A stretch of DNA of 64,000 nt from Elusimicrobiota bacterium. GTDB lineage: Bacteria; Elusimicrobiota; Elusimicrobia; UBA1565; UBA9628. The notes under the pieces are model-generated. The model did not search any database. It saw only the letters and a list, made by a program, of their open reading frames with translations, and had not been told where the DNA came from. The stretch lies in the NCBI GenBank assembly GCA_016182905.1, contig JACPFR010000019.1, forward strand, positions 49,049 through 113,048, given 5' to 3'. Of the stretch, positions 59,124-64,000 are shown one piece after another. The translations under genes and the position numbers were made by a program. Every line of letters begins with the position of its first letter. The stretch's first letter is position 1.

Positions 59124-60613
59124 CAGCGGTAGTAGCCGTCGCGGTTGTACAGGAAGTAGGCGTCCGAGTGCTGCAGGCGCGGCAGGCGCACGAAGCGGTC
59201 GCCTTTCGGGTCCGACTCCTCGGCCAGGCCGAAGGGGAGCTTGGGCTTCTCGTCGCGCTTGGTCTCGGGCTCCTTGACGATGCCGGTCTCGCGGATCTCG
59301 TGCACGACGTGGTCGATCCACTTGAGCTTGACCGCGGCGTCCGCGAACTCCTCCCAGTCGCCGTCCACGTTCCGCTTGTACATCTCGGCCGTGAACTTGT
59401 CGAGGCCCGTGCCCATCTTCCGCGCGATCGGCTCGCGAAGCCGGCGGTCCCATTCCTTCATGATGTCGAGCTGCTGCTTCTGCTGGGTGGGGTTGCCGAA
59501 CGAGACGCCCCACGCCTGATGATGCAGGATGACGGCGTTCGGGTAGGCGTACGAGTGCGGGGCGAGCGTCGCGATCGTCGCCGCCATGCTGGCCGCGTAG
59601 GACTTCACGACGACGTGGACGGGCGCCTTGCTCGCCTGCATCGCCTTGAGGATGCGGTAGCCCTCCATCACCGAGCCGCCGGGGCTGCGGTCGATGACGA
59701 GGAAGATCGGGAACTCCTCGGACTTGTTGTTGAAGTAGTGGATGCGCTCCGTCACGAAGTCCGCCGTGCCGTAGACGATCGGTCCCTCGATGGAGATGCG
59801 GCGGTCGCTGATCGTCAGGACGCCGTTCTTGAACGGCTCCTTCACGTAATCGGGCTCCCGGTTGGCCTGCTTCCGCCAGACCTCCTTCTTCTCGCGCAGC
59901 TCCAGGTCCGCCTTGATCGACACGGTCTTGTTGTCGGCGAGGTCCGCCTCCTGGCGGAGCTTGCGCGCCTGGAAGTCGAGGTCCTGCACGATGAGATCGC
60001 GACGAAGCTTCTCCGCGTCCGCCTTGATCAGCTCGGCGTTGAGCTTCTCGCGCGCGAGCTCGTTCTCGAGGCGCGCCTTGTCGCGCTGGTGGCGCAGCTC
60101 GGCCGCGCTCCGGATGAACTTCTCCTCCTCGATCTGGCCCTTGAGCTGGAGCGTCTTCTGCTCGTGCTCGACCGGGGCGAACTCGGCGCGGAGCTTCTCC
60201 GCCAGGAGGGTGTTGCGAAGGACGGCCTCGTCCCGCTCCTCGGTCAGCGCGCGCATCCGCTGCAGGAACTCCTGCTGCCTGATCGTGTTGACGGTCGTGA
60301 TCTTATCGAGCTGGATGCGCTCCTCGGTCGGCGCGCCCGGGATCGCCGGCAGGATCGAGCTCGAGCCTCCGCCGTTGGACACCGTCACCAGCGTCCCCGC
60401 GCCGCCGGACGGGCTCGAGGGGGCCGCGGCCGCGGCGATCAGCGGATCGGCGGAGGAGGCTCCCGCGCCGGCCGGCGCGACGGGCTCGGACCGGCGCGGA
60501 GCCTTGGCCGCTTTCGCCGCCTTGGCCGTTTCCGGGGAGGCGAGCACCTGGGCGGGCAGCGGAGCGGACGAGAAAAGCATCAGCGCGGCGAGAGCGAGTC
60601 GGACGGAATTCAT
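59123..60613 (-). CDS. Exported ClpP/crotonase-fold protease with coiled coil
   Basis: 496 residues. Signal peptide 1-22 (APLPAQV), an Ala/Ser/Pro linker to ~95, a long charged coiled coil ~105-255 (Glu/Lys/Arg/Leu-rich), then a ClpP-like domain ~265-440. The catalytic Ser342 lies in SYAASMAAT, His365 in ILHHQAWG, and an acidic residue follows in the GTGLDKF region. FLVIDRSPGGSV is the oxyanion Gly strand. ClpP is normally cytosolic with ClpX/A; an exported, coiled-coil-bearing form without an ATPase is unusual and closer in idea to SppA/NfeD proteases. CAGGAG precedes ATG 60613. Confidence 0.82.
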   Translation of the reverse strand: MNSVRLALAALMLFSSAPLPAQVLASPETAKAAKAAKAPRRSEPVAPAGAGASSADPLIAAAAAPSSPSGGAGTLVTVSNGGGSSSILPAIPGAPTEERIQLDKITTVNTIRQQEFLQRMRALTEERDEAVLRNTLLAEKLRAEFAPVEHEQKTLQLKGQIEEEKFIRSAAELRHQRDKARLENELAREKLNAELIKADAEKLRRDLIVQDLDFQARKLRQEADLADNKTVSIKADLELREKKEVWRKQANREPDYVKEPFKNGVLTISDRRISIEGPIVYGTADFVTERIHYFNNKSEEFPIFLVIDRSPGGSVMEGYRILKAMQASKAPVHVVVKSYAASMAATIATLAPHSYAYPNAVILHHQAWGVSFGNPTQQKQQLDIMKEWDRRLREPIARKMGTGLDKFTAEMYKRNVDGDWEEFADAAVKLKWIDHVVHEIRETGIVKEPETKRDEKPKLPFGLAEESDPKGDRFVRLPRLQHSDAYFLYNRDGYYR

Positions 60614-60686
60614 GGGCGGGATTCTCCTGGTACCCGCTAAGGATAGAGGGTGCGCCGCCGTTGCGCAAGGCCCGGTTTCGACGGCC

Positions 60687-61397
60687 TCATCGGCCGAGAA
60701 GGAAGCGCAGGAGGCCGCGCGAGGCGACGATGGAATCCGGCAGCGGCTGCGCGAGGCCGCCCCGCCAGCTTTCAGGGCCGGTCTCCGCCTGTTCGAGCCG
60801 CCGGCGCTCGAGCTCGAGCCTGCGCTTCTCCTTGCCGCGCGCCACGTCCAGGCCGCCGCCTCGGATGAACGCCGCGATGCGGCGAATCTCGTCGAGATCG
60901 AACCAGACCCCATGGGGCTTGCAGGCGTCGAGGATCACGCCCGAGCAGCCGGCGAAGTTGAAGCGGTTCATGAGCTCGGCGCAGACCGGACAAGGTCGAT
61001 AGACGATGGGCGACGACAGGGGGTCGGACGCCGTCGGAGCCCTCAGGACCGAGCCCTCGCCGAGATACGCCGCTTGGACCTCGCGTTCCTCGCAGATCGC
61101 GCGGAACGATGCGGGATCGGTCCACACGCCTCCGCACCGCGCGCAACCGGACAGCCTCGCGTTCCCCAGCGAACGGGAGGACAGCGGCTCGCGGCAGGAC
61201 GGGCAGGCCGCCTCGAGGTCCGGCGCCTCGGCGCGGGAGCCGCAGCGCGCGCAGTCGCGAGCCTCCTTGAAAGTCCAATCGAAGCACCACGGGCATCGGA
61301 TGGGATGCAGGGCGGCGCGGCAATGCCCGCACATCGGCGCCTCCGGGGCGACCGGGGCGCCGCACGAGGGACACCTGAGGGAGGCGGCCTCGGTCAT
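60687..61397 (-). CDS. Zinc-ribbon protein (TFIIB-type)
   Basis: 236 residues with four or more C-x2-C zinc knuckles: RCPSCGAPV, MCGHCRAAL, RCPWCFDW, DCARCGSR, ACPSCREP, GCARCGGVW and CPVCAELM. The block GCSGVILDACKPHGVWFDLDEI is typical of zf-TFIIB domain proteins, whose role is not established. The C-terminus is charged and helical. It overlaps the stop of the PuuD-like gene (ATGA), so it belongs to the cytochrome operon and could help assembly. Confidence 0.85.
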   Translation of the reverse strand: MTEAASLRCPSCGAPVAPEAPMCGHCRAALHPIRCPWCFDWTFKEARDCARCGSRAEAPDLEAACPSCREPLSSRSLGNARLSGCARCGGVWTDPASFRAICEEREVQAAYLGEGSVLRAPTASDPLSSPIVYRPCPVCAELMNRFNFAGCSGVILDACKPHGVWFDLDEIRRIAAFIRGGGLDVARGKEKRRLELERRRLEQAETGPESWRGGLAQPLPDSIVASRGLLRFLLGR

Positions 61398-62209
61398 GCG
61401 TGCTCGCGGATCAGATGGGCGACCCAGGCGCCCAGCGGGAGCAGGACGGCGAGCAGGAGCAGGGGATGCGCGCCCCCGAAGGTGATCGACGGATAGTGGT
61501 TGCTCAGCATGAGGAAGAGCAGCGGCATCGACATCAAGGTGTTGTGCTTCGAGCAGCGCTTGGCCTCGAGCGAGAGCTCCGGGCGGGGCTCGCCGTTCGC
61601 CTCGGAGATCGCCATGATCTTCTTCTGGTTCGGGATGATGGTCATCCAGACGTTCGTCATCATGACCGTGCCCATCATCGCGCCCACATGGAGGTAGGCG
61701 GCGCGGTCGCTGAGGACGTTCAGCAGCGCCCAACCCGAGGCCGCGAGGAACAGGTACCAGACGAGCCCCCCGCCGATCTCGGTGCGGCCGAACGGCGTCT
61801 TCCAGATCAACCGATAGGCCCCGACGGCGCCCGTCAACGCCCCGGCCGAGACGAGTATGCCCTGCCAGCGGGGCAGCTCGGAGCCGTAATCGAGCAATGA
61901 CGCTCCCGCCCAGTAGGTCAAGGACAGCAGGAGGAACCCGGACAGCCAGGTCAGCATCGCCTCCCACTTGAACCAGTGCAGGACGCGCGGCATGTCCTCG
62001 GGCCACTTCTGCTTCTCGACGAGATAGAAGCCGCCGCCGTGCACCATCCACAGCTCGCCGGAGATGTTCGGCTTGTCGGCGGCCTTGGGCGGCGGATCGA
62101 AGGCCTTCTCCATCCAGTTGAACAGGTAGGTCTGGCCGATCCACATGATCCCGGTGATCGCGTGGGTCCAGCGCAGGATCAGGCTCAGCCACTCTTGGAG
62201 GTCGCTCAT
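61394..62209 (-). CDS. Urate_ox_N (PuuD N-terminal) membrane protein
   Basis: 271 residues with about eight hydrophobic helices and the landmarks of the PuuD N-terminal membrane domain: LRWTHAITGIMWIGQTYLFNW, LHWFKWEAMLTWLSGF, a set of conserved His residues and MTIIPNQKKIM. In PuuD this domain precedes a cytochrome c and together they oxidise urate; here the cytochrome part is a separate gene directly upstream. No urate pathway genes are nearby, and stand-alone homologues have no proven substrate. It overlaps the zinc-ribbon start and lies 3 bp after the cytochrome stop. Confidence 0.85.
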   Translation of the reverse strand: MSDLQEWLSLILRWTHAITGIMWIGQTYLFNWMEKAFDPPPKAADKPNISGELWMVHGGGFYLVEKQKWPEDMPRVLHWFKWEAMLTWLSGFLLLSLTYWAGASLLDYGSELPRWQGILVSAGALTGAVGAYRLIWKTPFGRTEIGGGLVWYLFLAASGWALLNVLSDRAAYLHVGAMMGTVMMTNVWMTIIPNQKKIMAISEANGEPRPELSLEAKRCSKHNTLMSMPLLFLMLSNHYPSITFGGAHPLLLLAVLLPLGAWVAHLIREHA

Positions 62210-62212
62210 GGT

Positions 62213-62842
62213 CTAGAATTCGTCCTTGGGATCGGTCTTCGCCAACGACAAGAGGTAGTCCGCCAGGGCGCTCAGCTCGGCCGCGTCGAGGACGCCGTCC
62301 CAGCCCGGCATGTTCACTTCCGCGGGAGGCCCGCCGTGGATCTCGGGCACCACGCCGCGCTTGATCTTCACGATGAGCTCGTCCTTCTTATAAGTGCCCA
62401 TCAGCGGAGCCAGCGCCGGGATGACGCCCCCGTGCGCGCCCGGGTTCGGGTGCCCGCCGCGGCCCGCGGTCCCGTGGCAGGCGACGCAGCCGGCGCGCAC
62501 GTAGATCCCGCGGCCGTCGCCGCCGGACGCCCACGGGCGGGAATCCCCCCAAGCCTGGCCCTTCTGCGCGGAGAGGAAATCGGCCAAAGCGGCGCGGCCG
62601 GAGGCGCTCAGGCCCTGCTCCGGCATCTCTGTGTCGTGCTTGTACGCGCGCGGGCTCGCGAGCCATTTCTCGAGCCAGACTCTCGGCCGGCGGTGCCCGA
62701 CGAGAGTCAGGTCCGGGCCGGAGTTCCCCCCGCGAGGGCCGATCTTGTGGCAGGCGCGGCAGCCGTGCGCGTCGAACAACGCGGCGGGGTTCGCCGCGGA
62801 CGCCGTGGACGCGAGAAACAAAACGGCCAGAAACACGCGCAT
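62213..62842 (-). CDS. Diheme cytochrome c
   Basis: 209 residues with signal peptide (TASAANP) and two c-type haem motifs, C-R-A-C-H (~28-32) and C-V-A-C-H (~120-124), each followed by a Met-bearing region (TEMPEQGLS; VNMPGWDGVLD) that could supply the sixth ligand. Periplasmic electron carrier for the adjacent PuuD-like membrane protein, which lies 3 bp downstream. ATG 62842 begins the signal peptide and lies 5 nt after TAGAAT; the frame is open upstream to 62866. Confidence 0.92.
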   Translation of the reverse strand: MRVFLAVLFLASTASAANPAALFDAHGCRACHKIGPRGGNSGPDLTLVGHRRPRVWLEKWLASPRAYKHDTEMPEQGLSASGRAALADFLSAQKGQAWGDSRPWASGGDGRGIYVRAGCVACHGTAGRGGHPNPGAHGGVIPALAPLMGTYKKDELIVKIKRGVVPEIHGGPPAEVNMPGWDGVLDAAELSALADYLLSLAKTDPKDEF

Positions 62843-62958
62843 GCGGGATTCTATCATTCGCGTCAAAAAATAGTCTCATAAAACGGCATTATCCGGACGT
62901 GCGTTCCGCGCCGAAATCGGTATACTCGGCTCAGCTCGTGCAGACGCTCGGAGGAGAG

Positions 62959-63807
62959 ATGAAAACGGTTCTCGTCGTCCTTGCCTTGCTGTCGCCGGCC
63001 GCGCAAGCCGCCCCCGGCCCGATCGACTGCTACGCGGCGGCCAAGCCGCTGACGAGCTATCCGCCGCTGCTCTGCGCCGGCGCGGCGACGGACGCTCCGG
63101 CCGCCTGCTTCCCCGAGGCCAAGAAGGTCACCGACTACCCCGCCTTGCTGTGCTCGGGCGCCGCGTCGAACGCGCCCGTGGACTGCTGGAAGGCCGCGAG
63201 CCGGATCACGAACTTCCCCGCGCTGCTGTGCGCGCGGGCGGAGTCCCACGCTCCGGCGATCTGCTTCGCCTCGGCGAAGAACGTCACCGGCTATCCCGCC
63301 TTGCTCTGCTCGGGGGCGCGGTCGAACGCGCCGCTCGCCTGCTTCGCCGCCGCCAAAGCGGTGACGAACTTCCCGGCGATGCTGTGCGCGGGCGCGGAGT
63401 CCGACGCGCCGGTCGCCTGCTTCGCCGCGGCCAAGGGCCTGACGGATTATCCGGCGCTGCTGTGCGCCGGCGCGAACTCGAACGCCCCCGTCGACTGCTT
63501 CAAGGCGGCGAAGGGCCTGACGCAGTACCCCGCGCTGCTGTGCTCGGGCGCGACGGACGCCTCGCCGATCGACTGCCTGAAGGCCTCGAACGGGGTGACC
63601 GACAACCCGGCCGTCCTCTGCTCGGCGAACGGCGCCTTCAAGGCGGTCACGCGGGAAGACATCCACTCCTCCTGGGACCTTCCGTACCCGATGCGCTTCC
63701 CGCATCCGTACCCGTTCCGCTATCCGTTCCCCGACCTGAACCGCGACCCGAGCCGGGCGCCGGCGCCGACTACGCCGAGCGCGGCCGCCGTCTTCGCCGG
63801 CTTCTAG
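62959..63807 (+). CDS. Exported protein of eight Cys-pair repeats
   Basis: 282 residues. Signal peptide ends AAQAAPG. Eight consecutive units of about 26 residues follow (residues ~22-230), each with the frame C-F-x-x-A-K-x-x-T-x-Y-P-A-L-L-C-x-G-A and a SNAPV-like linker, so two cysteines 15 apart per unit. A Pro/aromatic tail comes next (WDLPYPMRFPHPYPFRYPF). GGAGGAGAG directly precedes ATG 62959, and TATACT lies at 62921-62926. The regular disulfide pattern suggests a rigid extracellular solenoid or binding scaffold. I do not recognise the repeat family. Confidence 0.78.
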   Translation: MKTVLVVLALLSPAAQAAPGPIDCYAAAKPLTSYPPLLCAGAATDAPAACFPEAKKVTDYPALLCSGAASNAPVDCWKAASRITNFPALLCARAESHAPAICFASAKNVTGYPALLCSGARSNAPLACFAAAKAVTNFPAMLCAGAESDAPVACFAAAKGLTDYPALLCAGANSNAPVDCFKAAKGLTQYPALLCSGATDASPIDCLKASNGVTDNPAVLCSANGAFKAVTREDIHSSWDLPYPMRFPHPYPFRYPFPDLNRDPSRAPAPTTPSAAAVFAGF

Positions 63808-63874
63808 GTCCGGCCGCGAGCGGCCGGACACAGCCGCCTCAGCGGAAGTCCGTCAGCGGCTAGATAAGATGGAC

Positions 63875-63961
63875 GAGCCGTACACCTGATCCCGTCGTTG
63901 TAGAATGCGCGGGTTGCTTCGGAAGAAGCCTATCCGCATACAACACGGAGGTGTACGGCTC
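63875..63961 (+). repeat. Inverted repeat and structured leader before the IS110 transposase
   Basis: Perfect 13-bp arms GAGCCGTACACCT (63875-63887) and AGGTGTACGGCTC (63949-63961) flank a 61-nt segment with further pairing (GTTGTA/TACAAC, ATGCG/CGCAT, and GCTTC-GGAA-GAAGC). The right arm contains GGAGGTG, the ribosome binding site of the transposase, so folding would hide it. A TAGAAT -10-like box sits inside at 63901-63906. Confidence 0.7.
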
Positions 63962-63962
63962 T

Positions 63963-64000
63963 ATGAGTCATTCTACCACAGTAGTCGGTTTGGACGTCCA
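63963..64000 (+). mobile_element. IS110-family transposase, 5' end (cut by window)
   Basis: Only the first codons are present (MSHSTTVVGLDV). The VGLDV start is the conserved first strand of IS110/IS1111 DEDD transposases, where the Asp is catalytic. GGAGGTG lies upstream. The element presumably continues beyond the window; its exact left boundary cannot be fixed, but it lies between the Cys-repeat gene stop (63807) and the inverted repeat. Confidence 0.75.

Noticed and set aside
62959..63807. CRISPR array
   Set aside because: The ~78-bp periodicity is coding, imperfect at DNA level and keeps an open frame with codon-level variation; no other array was seen.
63875..64000. A definite bridge RNA of the IS110 element
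   Set aside because: Structure is visible, but the element is cut by the window edge and no target or donor loops can be matched, so it is mentioned only as a possibility.

Overview
This 64 kb window is GC-rich, densely packed bacterial chromosome with most genes on the minus strand. The gene content (DNA polymerase I, thioredoxin, class I aldolase, many very large exported or membrane fusion proteins with Ala/Pro/Ser-rich leaders, polyprenyl-linked glycosyltransferases) suits an uncultured, environmental, diderm-like lineage. The leaders recall high-GC Elusimicrobiota, but that placement is recollection of family style, not a search result, and is tentative.

Layout. 0.06-8.4 kb: polA and trxA, then a five-gene overlapping operon for glycan modification (C-methyltransferase, cupin, DPM1-like GT2, two GT-C membrane transferases). 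8.4-11.4 kb: a lower-GC island with an exported protein carrying an inactivated trypsin-like domain and a short toxin-like tip, followed by a DUF4279 protein as candidate immunity. 11.5-20 kb: methyltransferase, SDR, membrane glycosyltransferase-like proteins, an AbrB-RelE toxin-antitoxin pair with a near-consensus promoter, a D,D-carboxypeptidase, a DUF3617 protein, fbaB and a response regulator.

20-54 kb is the most unusual part. Seven large genes (M50-S8 protease fusion; M48-MFS fusion; MFS; HAD-like plus RecB-like nuclease; its tandem pseudo-enzyme paralogue; M28 peptidase; MFS plus two ATP-grasp domains) encode unrelated catalytic domains behind the same kind of N-terminus: signal peptide ending near A-Q, a Gly/Ala/Ser stretch, a recurring L-x-x-x-L-S-A-P-like motif, then a long Ala/Pro-rich linker. 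A FemAB/GNAT-like protein has a looser version. Among them lie an ArsR/SRPBCC/DHFR-like operon, a NACHT-type NTPase, and two paralogous two-gene cassettes (Cys-rich glycine-zipper exported protein plus tiny membrane protein). The two cassettes share a promoter region with four CTCACGA/TCGTGA boxes at identical spacing and identical distance from the start codon.

54-64 kb: PrcB-like protein, ceramidase-like membrane protein, a hybrid sensor kinase, an exported ClpP-like protease with a coiled coil, a zinc-ribbon protein, a PuuD N-domain membrane protein with a separate diheme cytochrome c, a secreted protein of eight Cys-containing repeats, and the left end of an IS110-family element at the window edge.

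Expression style. At least a dozen genes have a -10-like hexamer ending 5-7 nt before the start codon and no Shine-Dalgarno sequence, implying frequent leaderless mRNAs; others have clear AGGAG sites. Operons use ATGA/GTGA overlaps, and three convergent pairs overlap at their stop codons. No tRNA, rRNA or CRISPR array was seen.
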